This document shows, piece after piece, positions 28,115 to 38,471 of a stretch of DNA of 64,000 nt. The stretch spans positions 62,001 through 126,000 of the forward strand of contig JALQPE010002307.1 in the NCBI GenBank assembly GCA_030407315.1, given 5' to 3'. The stretch comes from Asparagopsis taxiformis (taxonomy: Eukaryota > Rhodophyta > Florideophyceae > Bonnemaisoniales > Bonnemaisoniaceae). The notes beneath the pieces are model-generated. The model was given only the letters and a program-made list of their open reading frames with translations, was not told the origin of the DNA and searched no databases. A program made the position numbers and the translations under genes. Numbering within the stretch: position 1 is the stretch's first letter; each line of letters begins with the position of its first letter.

Positions 28115-30342
28115 ATGACTCCTCCGCATCCCGACGGGAAAGGCGACGTCGACAACAACCCTCGGGAGTCTACTCGCTCGTTGCCTGCAACGAGTACTCC
28201 GACCAATACCGCCTCGGCGGGGACAGCGCGCGCGGCAGCCCATCAACCGTTGCCGGGCTCTTATCTTGACCTCTATGCTCCTGCCGCAGCAGCCACGCAA
28301 GGCCTTTCTGACCCTTATGCGGGGACTGAAGTGATGCCAAGTTATTACTATAACCACCCACGGCCGCGGCCTGCGCGCGATTCTGTCATCCCCTCGGGTG
28401 TTTCGTATTTCACCCCCACAGGTGGCGGCAACCGCCCTCCGCGTTTCGGCTCCACGGCAGCCAGGGGGGACCAAACTCCCGGTCGACAGGGACGGGGCGT
28501 CTCCCCTTCGGTACCGGCTCCGCCGAGAATCACAAGTGACGGTAATCGTGGCCGTCTCCCTGGGGAGTCATCTGCGGGATCCGTCCCGGCCCCCGCTGGG
28601 GGACAAGTGTACTCTGCGTTGGCTCGCCTCGTTGGCGAAGCTGAGTCACCGGCCATGGCCGCCAAGCTGGGTGAGGTGTTGAACCTGGTCAACACTTTGC
28701 CCTCGGGCAAGACGGCAGACATCCCCGGACACTCTCAATTAACCGGGGGAACCCCGGAGTCTCAAGGGACGCGACGAGATCCTTATTACGGGTCACCGTC
28801 CCCGCGGGCGCCGCGGCCTTTATGGTTGACGAAACCTCCGGTAGCTCCGTCAGCTGGAGTTGCCCCTGGGCATGAGACGAGGGTGGTGGAGTGGATGCGG
28901 ACGCTTCACACGCAACCCTTCATCCATCATCAGGACGCCTTCGGGCACGAGCTCTCGCGCGCACCCGGTTACCGCAGCTACGAGTCATACGGACGCTTGC
29001 CGTTGCGCCGCCCCGTCCTGGAACGGTTCGAATGCATCAAAGGAACTCACGGAGCCGCCGTGGCGGATCAAGTAATGCGCAAGCGCATGGAGCATGGCCG
29101 ATGTCGTATCACTATCCCGGCCAACTTCCCGAGCGACGTGTATCACCTCAGTGAACCAGAAGACGAACCAATGGTTCGAATGATCGCCCGTTGGATCAAA
29201 TTAGACCAACTTGGGGCGTTGGTTGACGATTTCGCTGAGGTGGACATTCGTCTACTGGCGGACCAGGCTCCAATGTTCCCAGTGCGCTGGATTCGCCAGC
29301 GGTGGGGTGGGGAGTATCGCGACGAGCGTCGGCGCACGTTTCCTCAAACAAGTAACCAACCGCTGCATCTCCGGCCGGGTCCGCGGGGTTACGTCATCAC
29401 GTTCAAGGACGTAGAATACGTGCGCATTCCGAACAGGTTGCGTCGACGTTACTATGCTCGCATACCCCGTTGGATGGAAGTCCCCGAATGGGAGGTCTTG
29501 TTCCCGATGCCGCTCGTGTACCGCTACGCAGCGTCACACCTGGTGAGCTCGGAAGGGGGTACCCTCGCGAGGGTTTTAGACAAGATGGCCCATACGGAAT
29601 GGGTGTGCTACTACGCCGCGACGTGGTTGGAGAACATCGTGGCGCAAAATCGTATGCACCAGGTCCCTGAGGAGATGTTCAAGAAGATACGCTCTTTGGG
29701 CGTCGAGGCACCCATCTGGCCTAGCGGACTCATCCGCAATTTCGAGTGCTTCGATGTCACGCCCGAGTTGCTCGAGCATTTCTATCGTTTGCACGAAACA
29801 TTCCCGTGGGAGACGGTTGACATTGTGCCGCTACCCAATTCTCCTTACGAACCGACGCGTCGGCTGAGCAAGTGGGTGCCAATGGACCCGGTCTCGCATT
29901 CGATCGACTTATCGTCGTACCTGTTCAGAGCACGCCTCGAGTTGGGCATCCCCCTTAGGGTCCTCGCATACACTGCCGCGCAACCCCTTATGGGAGGTTG
30001 GATGGCCAGGGGGTGAGATTATGTTACCCTAGGGCGACTCGTGGAGGACTGCATATCGTATCAGACCCATGGCGGCCGTCCTCTCCTTCCGCGGGAAGAA
30101 ACAGGCTTGCCCGTCGCGGGTCCCAGGTCAGCGCGTCCTCCGGCGGCCACAGACGCGTCGGCAGAAATAGCCACCATTGAGCCTGTCCCGGCTGATTCAG
30201 CCGGTCCGTCGTCGGTTACTCGGCCGCGGCCGTCCGACCGTTCCCTCCCGTCCGACATGACTGTGCATGCTTCGGCCTTGGAAAAGCGCGTGGAAGAGCT
30301 CCAGCGCGCGGTGTCTGCGGGCCGAGAGCGCTTGGCACAAAC
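28115..30342 (+). pseudogene. Unknown mobile-element-like protein, 5' portion (interrupted by element 1)
   Basis: The first ATG in the open frame is 28115. A 633-codon stretch runs to a TGA at 30014-30016. The same frame then continues open through 30342, where element 1 begins. The N-terminus is Pro/Gly/Ala-rich, followed by a folded-looking region rich in Trp, Arg and Tyr (RWIKLDQLGALVDDFAEVD, YYARIPRWMEVPEWEVLFP). Past the TGA comes a short heptad segment ALEKRVEELQRAV. I recognise no reverse transcriptase, protease or zinc knuckle; a gag-like protein without CCHC is possible. The single in-frame TGA is either a nonsense mutation or a readthrough site. The 3' portion resumes in phase at 50,234. 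Confidence 0.55.
30335..30342 (+). repeat. Candidate target-site duplication, left copy (element 1)
   Basis: GCACAAAC immediately before the element 1 terminus; the right counterpart is GCACCCTC at 50234-50241. Five of eight bases match (GCAC...C). Both copies start on a codon boundary of the interrupted frame, so excision with either copy restores it. Confidence 0.55.
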
Positions 30343-30375
30343 GTCTGTGTTTTCGGAAGTGGACGCGGACGTCCA
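30343..30375 (+). repeat. Terminal inverted repeat, left end of element 1
   Basis: 33 bases matching the reverse complement of 50201-50233 with two differences. Followed by CTCTAGTAC on both ends a few bases further in. Confidence 0.75.
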
Positions 30376-30429
30376 GTCTCTCTAGTACGGGTCCTAGTCG
30401 GCCCCGAGATTTACTAGAACAAATGAACG

Positions 30430-30695
30430 TCCGCGTCCGAAAAAAAATAAAAAATTTTTGGATGCGGACGTCCACTTTCTCTAGTACATATGGCGGAATA
30501 CTAGGGCCCGACATCCACTTTCTCTAGTACGTTTGGCGGAATACTAGGACCCGACATCCACTTTCTCTAGTACATATGGCGGAATACTAGGACCCGACAT
30601 CCACTTTCTCTAGTACATATGGCGGAATACTAGGGCCCGACATCCACTTTCTCTAGTACGTTCGGCGGAATACTAGGACCCGACATCCAGTATAC
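30430..30695 (+). repeat. Subterminal repeats: GGACGTCC motifs and five 43-bp tandem copies
   Basis: From 30481, five near-identical 43-bp units each begin CTAGTAC and contain ATGGCGGAATACTAGG and CGACATCCACTTTCT. They start at 30481, 30524, 30567, 30610 and 30653. Isolated GGACGTCC or CGTCCGCG motifs precede them. Arrays like this near transposon ends usually bind the transposase (known for CACTA and related elements); binding here is inferred. Confidence 0.75.
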
Positions 30696-30819
30696 AATAT
30701 ATCAGCGAAAACCGGGAGGGAAGAAATTACAGCGGATGGTAAATTCAGGGCCCATATCGGACCGTATTTTATTCTCTCATTTACGAAACTGCTCGTATAC
30801 AATACGTCTCTCTAGAATA

Positions 30820-30995
30820 GGAAATACATATCTGGTCAGAATAGGAAATAAATACCCGGTTAGAATAGGAAATACGTATCCAGCCAGAATACGGAATACG
30901 TATCCAGCCAGAATACGAAATACGTATCCAGCCAGAATACGGAATATGTATCCAGCCAGAATATGAAATACGTATCCAGCCGGAATACAAAATAC
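30820..30995 (+). repeat. 24-bp tandem repeat array
   Basis: About seven copies of a 24-bp unit containing AATACGTATCCAGCCAGAAT, degenerate at the left end. No stop in one plus-strand frame, but the translation is only a simple repeat and is not called a gene. Confidence 0.8.
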
Positions 30996-32408
30996 CTGTC
31001 AGCATATCGTCGATCACCCATTCCCTCACTATCGCGTTCTCCCTACCATCCGAACGCCATGCACCACCATCCGCACATACTTCAAGAACCCTCACGACCT
31101 TGATTACAAAAAATCCGCTCCTTCCCAATTCCATCCCGCTTTCCTCGACACCACCCCAGCCCATTAAATCATCAAGACATCAAACACGAACATGGTCAGC
31201 AAAATCTTACACCACTTGAAACCCACTCTCACTTCTATCGTATGCCCCAAAATATACACATACCAGAAACACCTCACAGCTTCATTTCCCATCTTCCTAC
31301 ATCCCTTCTTCACTCTCCTTCAGTCCTGCCGTTCCTGCTTCACCACTCCTGCATCACATACAAAACATCAACCCCAACAGTCAGATTCAAAAGCAACGCT
31401 TACCACGACAGATATCCTAGAAACTTCCTTACTTACCTCTCATCCATCCTACACACAATACAAACCATGATCCAAAAACCTTGCAATGAATAATCAAAGT
31501 CAGCAGTCCATATCTTCGCAAAACAAGTCTTGGTGCTCAATGAAACTTACCTTCCGTTATCACCATTCCTGCATCATCTACGCAACATCGGAATCAACCA
31601 CAACAGTCAGACCCAAAACCAACCTTCCCTCGCTGCTTACTTTCAAAACTCGCACACTTACCTTCGCTCCACACAATACACACCATGAGTCAACAGGCTT
31701 CCAATGAAAAATATCGCATCAACGGAAATAGTCAGACTCAAAACCCACGCTTCCCTCAATGCATACCCTCAAGATTCGCGCACGTACCTTCGTCCATCCT
31801 CTACACTAAACAAAGCAAAGTCGGTCAAAGAATATCAGTCGGTGATGAGGGCGGAGTGGAGCCTGCGGCGTCGACCGGACAGCTTTCAGCGTCCGCTTAA
31901 GTCTTGCTGTGCATACTCGAAATCATCGCCGGCAGTGAGATTGAGTATGGCCCAAGCCATGGTCTCTGAATCCCCGAACAATGAGATCCGGATCGAGAAC
32001 AACGAATATAAACATATAATCATATATATGAGAATCCATTTGCTTTCCTTACATGATCCGTGGCATATCCGCTGTAAAGCACATTCAGATTCCACGAAGT
32101 TCGGAAATAAAAAAGTTTATTATTACAAATGAATTAATTGAAAATTCATCTGCCAGGGTGGTCGTTCGTCCTTCCATGCACACGTTGCCAGCACGCAATG
32201 TGATGTAACAGTTGGAAATGATTGAACTCTCGGTTAAATTCCACCGTTGGGATGTCAGCTGGAGTGAGCACAAAACTACTACCCACAAAACTACGAACAA
32301 GTTACATTCCAAGTCTCGAAAGCACCACAAAAATAAAATTGGTCGCATCTGGACGGCACAGTCTCCCCTGTTCAGCTCGCAATCCTCCCTTTTGCGTCAA
32401 AACTCGAC
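30996..32408 (+). other. Left non-coding region of element 1 with diverged ~200-bp tandem repeats
   Basis: Pyrimidine-rich on the plus strand. Two or three diverged copies of a block of about 200 bases, each with a TTCCTGCATCA... start and a CACACAATACA...CCATGA end, lie between about 31,330 and 31,810. Short frames here are low complexity. The last 300 bases hold the transposase promoter. Confidence 0.5.
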
Positions 32409-35400
32409 ATGGAATGCAAGTATGAAGGGTGCTTCTACTACTGCGTAGATGCTTATGCGCTCGCGCTGCATGAGCGAACGTGTCGCTACCGTTTCAACCC
32501 CTCTCCCCAACATTTCAACAACGCTCGTGTCCCTGCCGTCACCCATGAGCCTGCTCGAAACGGCCACCATGATTCCCCGCAACCCAGCTCCCCAGACCCA
32601 GAATCTGGTCGTGCTTCCTCCAGCGACTCACCCTGTGACGCTCCACTGCCACCAGCCTCAACCCCCTCCCGCGCAGACCTCCTCGTGCAATCCCTCGCCG
32701 CCAGTCTCACAACCCTCGAGTACAAGGCCGGCGCTGGCCGCGTGAGCGAAGTCATCACCATCCTACAAGACCCCGCATTCTCCCTAGAAAAGTTCAACAG
32801 CGCCGTTCGCACCGTAGAAGAATGTCGCCACGTTACCGCTTCCATGGTCGAAACACATTTCCGCACCGAAGGTTACAAGAGCCACATCATTCCAGACAAA
32901 ACTGGTAAGTACTCGGCACAACTGTACCTCCGCGACCCAGTCGACATGCTCCGCAGGCAGTTAGCACTGGCTAACGACCAAAATACTCTCTTCCACCCCT
33001 CCCCACAGACCACCCCAGACGGCACCGCAATATTTTCTCATCCCCTACACACAGAATTCGCGAAAACGCTGCACCAGGTTACTAGACAGCGCGTTCAGCT
33101 CTCGGAAGATCCACAGGTCGTATGGGCAGAGGAAACTGATCCCACACCTTCCTCCTTTGCCGGCCTCCTCCAAGTGTACTCCGACAAGAGCAGCACAAGC
33201 CTCAAGAGCTCCGCAATCGTCGCATACCCCATACACGTCACACTGCTCAACTTCTCCGCCCCCCTCCGTCGCCACTGCATCCGTACCGGCCTCACCATCG
33301 TCGGGTATCTTCCGTACATTGTTAACCCTTCGTCCAACGCCTTGTTCGGTGATGAAATGCCGACAACCTCTAGTTCTGCTAGTCGCGCTTGCAAAATTGA
33401 TATTCTTCATAAAGCACTCGAAAAAGTGTTTTCGTCCCTATCCACCGCGTTCTCTTCCGGGTTCCCCTGCACAGACTCCACTGCAACTGCCCGCCAATGC
33501 TTTCCCATCCTAGCCAATTATTGCTGCGACTTTCCAGAGGCCAAAGAGCTGTCATGCACTCGCAACAGCACTACCACCACACATCCCTGCCACCGCTGCT
33601 ACATCCCCGCCACTCAACTTGAATCCACCGCGCCACACCAGCCCCGCTCCCTCGATGATACACGCTCTGCACGCCAAGAGAGCGCTCAGGAGCATACAAC
33701 TGCTCCGCTCGAAGCTCTCTCCCTCCTCGAACAACACTCTGTCCTCGAATCGACCGCTCTTCTACCCAGCAACAGTCCCCTAGACCCCTACAACATTTTC
33801 TCCTTCGAGCCTCTGCACAATCTCCACCTCGGCATCTCAAAGCTCATCAAACAGTGCATTGTGCACCGCCTCAGCTCCCCAGACCTCACCACCACCACTG
33901 CCTCCCATTCCGGGACACCTCGCACCTTCAAGAAGGTCAAAAAATCCATCTTCGCCGGCTCAAACAGCATTCTGTCCGCTATCGAACGCGACTACTACAT
34001 CACCGGTCTTCATGTCGACTTCTCCAAGGGTGAGAAGGGCACCAATTTGAACGGCCTCTTCACGGAGGACGGCATACGCGGCATGCTCGCAGCCAAAGAC
34101 TATCACCATGTCGACATGGTGTTCCCTTTCATCGCAGCATTCATTGACACATGCTGTGACGAAGTAGATACAGCCCCCCTCACTTCCATCTGCACGCAAT
34201 ACTCTGACCTCGTCGCATGGGTCATGAAACGCGGTCGCATCAAGCACTGGACTGCCGCCGAACTAGAAAGCCTCCAAAACTCCATTTCCTATTTCAAACA
34301 ATCAATGCTCTCCACCCTCGGCCCATTCCACACCACAGGTCTCAAAACTTTCAAGTTCCATCTTCTAGACCATCTTCCCGGTGACTTGCAGAGATATGGC
34401 GCCCTGGAACACATTGATGCAGGCCCTTACGAACACTCGCATATTCTGTTCAAACAGAGTTATAGGAAAACCTCTCGAAGGCGCTCCACAGCCATGGAAG
34501 AGACTATTCGCCACATGGAATTCTCCTTGGCCACTCCAACTGGTCACACCCCATCCAACACATTGGGAAACCCACGCATGATATCGCCCACAGGCGGTGC
34601 AGTACTCGTTCGCGACGGATTCACCGTTGCACTGCACGACTTTGCCTCCCTGCTGCCCGATGAAACCCTCCTCGTTGCAGATATCGACGGGCAGCCCGAT
34701 CCTGCCACTCTTTTGCCTCTGCACAACTCCTCGTTCCCGTCTGGCACCATAACGCTATTCCAGCAACTCGGTGACACAGCTGCACAAGCGTTCCTCACCC
34801 TCGCTAGACTGCGCGCCACGGCAGAAGGCCCTCCAATACATGACATGGACATTTCCGTCACCGTGGTAAAGTCCGCCTACGTCATGGGAGGGTACGTCCC
34901 AGATGCCGACGACTTTGACCCGCACAGTGGCATGCTTCGCCCCACAAACGTGTCGAGGCACAAGCAGCAGCGCGTCTTTGCAACTTCATCATTCGGCCCC
35001 GCAAAGAGATCGCAGTACTCCTTTTTCGTCATCTCCGGAACTGCCGATGACTACAGAACCATATGGGTAGGGCGCGTCCTGGCACTGGTACGTCTGCAGT
35101 CTCCAAACCTGTTTCAACCTGTAGAACTCGCTTTCGTTCAGTATATGACCTGCTTTGCCCCAAAAACCGCTGTGGAAAAATCACTTGGGTGCATTTGTTT
35201 AAAGTGGTCCACATGGGACCCGGACAACGGATCCGTTGACAGCAATGACACTGCATCCCACAGTGCAGGTGGTCCTTGGTTTGACCTCATTCCTGCATCT
35301 ACTATATCTGGCACCGTGCACATCGTACGAAGTAACTTTCCAGTCAAGCCATTTACGAAACAAATGCACTGGTCGGACCACCGTTTCTATCTCAACCGCT

Positions 35401-35450
35401 TCTACACCAACACTGATTACCAGTTCACAGATGATAATGAAGAAGAATAA
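32409..35450 (+). CDS. Plavaka-like DDE transposase of element 1
   Basis: A 1013-residue intact frame. The N-terminus has a zinc-finger-like Cys/His cluster (CKYEGC..C..HERTC). The catalytic core follows the Plavaka pattern: VYSDKSSTSLKS..AYPIHVTLLNF..VGYLPYI with Asp259; ILANYCCDFPEAKELSC with Asp374; a CHRC zinc knuckle (394-397); FEPLHNLHLGISKLI at the position where relatives have a D/E plus LH block; and FKFHLLDHLPGDLQRYG..YEHSHILFKQSYRKTSRR with Glu675. In relatives this enzyme cuts and joins transposon ends using a DDE metal centre. No stop or frameshift is visible, so it could be functional. The C-terminal 300 residues are family-specific and unassigned. It converges on the coiled-coil gene, 77 bases away. 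Confidence 0.8.
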   Translation: MECKYEGCFYYCVDAYALALHERTCRYRFNPSPQHFNNARVPAVTHEPARNGHHDSPQPSSPDPESGRASSSDSPCDAPLPPASTPSRADLLVQSLAASLTTLEYKAGAGRVSEVITILQDPAFSLEKFNSAVRTVEECRHVTASMVETHFRTEGYKSHIIPDKTGKYSAQLYLRDPVDMLRRQLALANDQNTLFHPSPQTTPDGTAIFSHPLHTEFAKTLHQVTRQRVQLSEDPQVVWAEETDPTPSSFAGLLQVYSDKSSTSLKSSAIVAYPIHVTLLNFSAPLRRHCIRTGLTIVGYLPYIVNPSSNALFGDEMPTTSSSASRACKIDILHKALEKVFSSLSTAFSSGFPCTDSTATARQCFPILANYCCDFPEAKELSCTRNSTTTTHPCHRCYIPATQLESTAPHQPRSLDDTRSARQESAQEHTTAPLEALSLLEQHSVLESTALLPSNSPLDPYNIFSFEPLHNLHLGISKLIKQCIVHRLSSPDLTTTTASHSGTPRTFKKVKKSIFAGSNSILSAIERDYYITGLHVDFSKGEKGTNLNGLFTEDGIRGMLAAKDYHHVDMVFPFIAAFIDTCCDEVDTAPLTSICTQYSDLVAWVMKRGRIKHWTAAELESLQNSISYFKQSMLSTLGPFHTTGLKTFKFHLLDHLPGDLQRYGALEHIDAGPYEHSHILFKQSYRKTSRRRSTAMEETIRHMEFSLATPTGHTPSNTLGNPRMISPTGGAVLVRDGFTVALHDFASLLPDETLLVADIDGQPDPATLLPLHNSSFPSGTITLFQQLGDTAAQAFLTLARLRATAEGPPIHDMDISVTVVKSAYVMGGYVPDADDFDPHSGMLRPTNVSRHKQQRVFATSSFGPAKRSQYSFFVISGTADDYRTIWVGRVLALVRLQSPNLFQPVELAFVQYMTCFAPKTAVEKSLGCICLKWSTWDPDNGSVDSNDTASHSAGGPWFDLIPASTISGTVHIVRSNFPVKPFTKQMHWSDHRFYLNRFYTNTDYQFTDDNEEE

Positions 35451-35527
35451 ATCTAAATCGCAGCACTCTATTGATAATGTACTACATGATAAGCCTTCTA
35501 GCCAACGTCACATTTACTGCACTAATT

Positions 35528-37812
35528 TCAACCATCCTCCATTACGCCAAAACCGTTATCAGCAGTTGCTGCATGGCGCCGCTCCATGCCCCCATACTGT
35601 GGGGCATTGATTTCTACATTCAGGTTTGCACTCAGGTGTCCAGCATATGGGTCAACGACGAAAAGTTCTGCGCCAATTAGTCCTTGCGCAATCACACAAT
35701 CCATTACAGCACCGAGGTTTGACGTAATATGCGATTGAATCCAATCCTCGGACACTAGAACAAGTGATGAGCAACGGTTTACATCATCAACGACATGAAC
35801 AATTCCAGACCCCTCTCCGCTTTGCCACACTTCAACAGCCTCTCTCGTCACAGTACGGCTTGCAAACACATGCCGTGACTGTGCACTAGTCCGCTGTTCG
35901 CTCTCGACAACGTCCGTTTCTTCCCTTGCTTGCGAGCCTTGGAGACAAGACATGCAGTACACCACCATACCAACTAATTGCTGAAAAGCTACCCCCACAT
36001 ATTGACTGTACCGCCTTGTAAACTCCTTCTGCCGTGCACCTCCTTTCCCCTTCGGTTCATCCAAACACTCCACAGTAGTCACTAGCCAAGCATCCAGGCG
36101 CGCCAGCGTTAGTATGCTCGTCTCTATGTCCATTACTTGTTCTGGTCGTATCGAATAACCCCTGAAGATGTCCAGCACATTCACAGCTACTCGGTTGTTA
36201 AACCATGCATCACCATTCACTTCCATTTCGAAGCTGTCAGGAACCATGCCTTTGCTGTATCGCAGCTCTGAGAACGGTGCCGTTCGCCACCTCCCCATAT
36301 CCAAATCACCGTTGCTTTCCCGTTTCAAAAGCTTCTCAGACGCTTCGCGCTTTTGATCCTCTCGCTCGTCCATCTCAGCTCGCGTCGTCAGCATCGTGCA
36401 TCTAGACATTAATTTCGTGTACCCCAGCGAACCGAACAATCTGTCCCTCGCATTACGCTTCCGTGCACTCATCACGTCGGACAGTTTCTGCGTCACCTTC
36501 ACTTTCAATTCCTTGCTCCCCGCCACAGCCTCTTGACAGCACACACGCTGCTCCTCATCGGAAAACACATCACACCACGGACTTTGACGCAGTACGTGTC
36601 GCACCAAGTCATTCAGCAGATCACTCTCGTCTCTGTACGAAGGTGTATACCACTGCAGATTCTTGATGATATAGCCCGGAGGGGTAGCAATATATCCTAC
36701 ACCGTTTTCGCTCCAAAGTGTCCCTTCTACCGGCTCTACCTCGATGGTACGTCCAGTCCAACGTCTCTGCGTTTGTTCCGCTATAGGGTCCAGCTCCATA
36801 GTCTCGTTCTTGCACCACTTTGTCAGGTTTTCCTCAACCGCCCTAAGAACTCCAAGGTATTTCACAGGAATGGCTTTCTGTATTTTCGACTTACCGCCAC
36901 CGTGATCACTGATTCTACCTGTTCTCGCAATTGCAGTAAGGCTGGCATTTTCCGCCTGCAGAGTCTTCACCTTAGCCTCCAACGCAACTATCTCCGTGGT
37001 GAGCGCCTTGTTTGCTATGTCCTGGCTAAACACTTTTTTTCCAGCTCCGCGATCTTCTTCTTCTGCGCATTGATGCGACTCGCCATTAAATCGATGGATT
37101 CCGGCGGATGCAACCTCTCTGCCCTCACCGTCCCCCCATCTCGCACGCTATCGGGAATATGATGTCCTCCATCGGCAATAGCCTGACGTCGCGGGGGCGT
37201 TACGCGCATATTTGGCACCAATGACAGTCTGTTGTGACGAGGCCCGCACTCCGGCTGCTCTCTCCCCTCAGTACCACCTGACCGCCGATGATAGTTGGCA
37301 TCCTGTGAACGTTGCTCAGAAACAACATCCCTTGCCGCTATCCTCGGGTCCCTGACTGCATTACCTGCTGGGGCTGATGTACTCGGCATAGTTGGCGCAG
37401 TGGGGGTCACAGCCTCCAGTGTCTCGCGAACCCCCGGCTGGGACTCCGTCTGCAGCACCTCCGCATCTGCCAACCCGGGAGAAACTACCTTTGCCATAGC
37501 ACTCTGCCGCAATTCCAACATGTTTTGAGCCACTATCATGTCATCATCATGATGTTCACTGTCCCTGCGAGCACGCTTGCCTCGGTCAAGCCCCATCTCT
37601 CTCCGCGCCGTTCCTCCTTCCTCACTTTCTCGCTGCGGATCCCCAGTTCTGCGCCGGTCCGTCTTGCGACTACCGGACCGCGGTTCAATGCTGCCGGTAG
37701 GCCCAGACCGCTTCTTCGCACGGGATTGTCGGGCACTCGATACAGCAGCTGCTGACCGGGTTTTCTGGAGGCCCGGAGGCTTTGGAGCTTTCTTCGCAAT
37801 ACGCGGCGGCAT
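35528..37812 (-). CDS. Coiled-coil protein of element 1, two frames joined by a probable -1 frameshift
   Basis: Frame 0 starts at the ATG at 37812 (MPPRIAKKAPKPP) and ends at TAG 37015-37017: a basic Pro/Arg-rich, disordered protein ending in a coiled coil (SRINAQKKKIAELEKK). The second frame (35528-37033) has no ATG near its start and continues the same coiled coil: VFSQDIANKALTTEIVALE..KVKTLQAENASL. The switch occurs exactly at A AAA AAG (37033-37039 on the minus strand), the canonical X XXY YYZ arrangement. The fused product would be about 760 residues. The remaining 400 residues are helical with no recognised domain. A distant likeness to the 508-residue protein of element 2 (coiled coil, then an R..R...LG(F/Y) block) is suspected. 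A sequencing error in the A7 run is the main alternative. Confidence 0.6.
37033..37039 (-). promoter_or_regulatory. Candidate -1 frameshift slippery site A AAA AAG
   Basis: On the minus strand the zero-frame codons read GAA AAA AAG, giving the heptamer A AAA AAG. Slipping one base back leads directly into GTG TTT AGC, the start of the second open frame. The zero-frame stop is 16 bases past the slip site. Confidence 0.5.
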
Positions 37813-38043
37813 AATGAAGCTTTCCCGAAGCGATGGAACGATTGAGTTGCACGAGATACAAAAAAGATTGCTGTATAGTGTCGGTAACCACAACGGTCTG
37901 CGATGAACGTTCAGGTCAGGTCAAGTACCGGAGAATACGCCAACAGCCCAGATTGTATACGGTAGGCAGTCATCAACAGTATTTAATGAGGTACAATTAC
38001 AGCTGTCGAGCTAGGCCGCGAGCACCCCTATGTCCGGAAGACG

Positions 38044-38241
38044 TCCTGATTTGAATTAAAATTTGGGCTATTCTCAAAAACATGCACATGTGAACATGTT
38101 TTTGAGATGGGGGTGTGCCGTACGGCACAATCGACCCGCTGAAATCGATGTTTTTTGCAATATTTTTTTCTGCCCTGAATTGTAGAATTTCTGGGCTGGA
38201 CAGCAATGCAACTGAGCTGGACATCCACCGGGCGTCCATTT
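38044..38241 (-). repeat. Internal ~200-bp repeat, copy A
   Basis: Contains, in order on the minus strand, CGGTGGATGTCCAGCTCAG, CAGCCCAGAAATTCTACAAT, the perfect palindrome GTGCCGTACGGCAC and a hairpin with arms TCTCAAAAACATG / CATGTTTTTGAGA, ending CCCAAATTTTAATTCAAATC. It lies upstream of the minus-strand coiled-coil gene. Confidence 0.85.
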
Positions 38242-38471
38242 CAACTTGGTCTTGTATTTTGCATCTGCACGCATAACAGCAACCAAGCAGTCAGGTTCAC
38301 TGCTCGGACGAAGTGCACCTAGAGTGTGAACGATTGGTTTTTGACAGGCGAGTACTGCTCAATAGGTTTCACCCTGGACTAATGGTGGCTGGACATGCTG
38401 CATTATATGATATACTTCAACTCTGGAACGTAGCTTTATTTGTAGTCGAAATGAAAACATCTTTCGTGACC

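Noticed and set aside
30014..30016. TGA as a selenocysteine codon
   Set aside because: No SECIS-like hairpin was evident and the surrounding protein has no redox motif; readthrough or mutation is simpler.
30820..30995. A CRISPR-like array or a coding repeat (24-bp units)
   Set aside because: Units are directly adjacent with no unique spacers; the translated repeat has no start context and the genome is eukaryotic.
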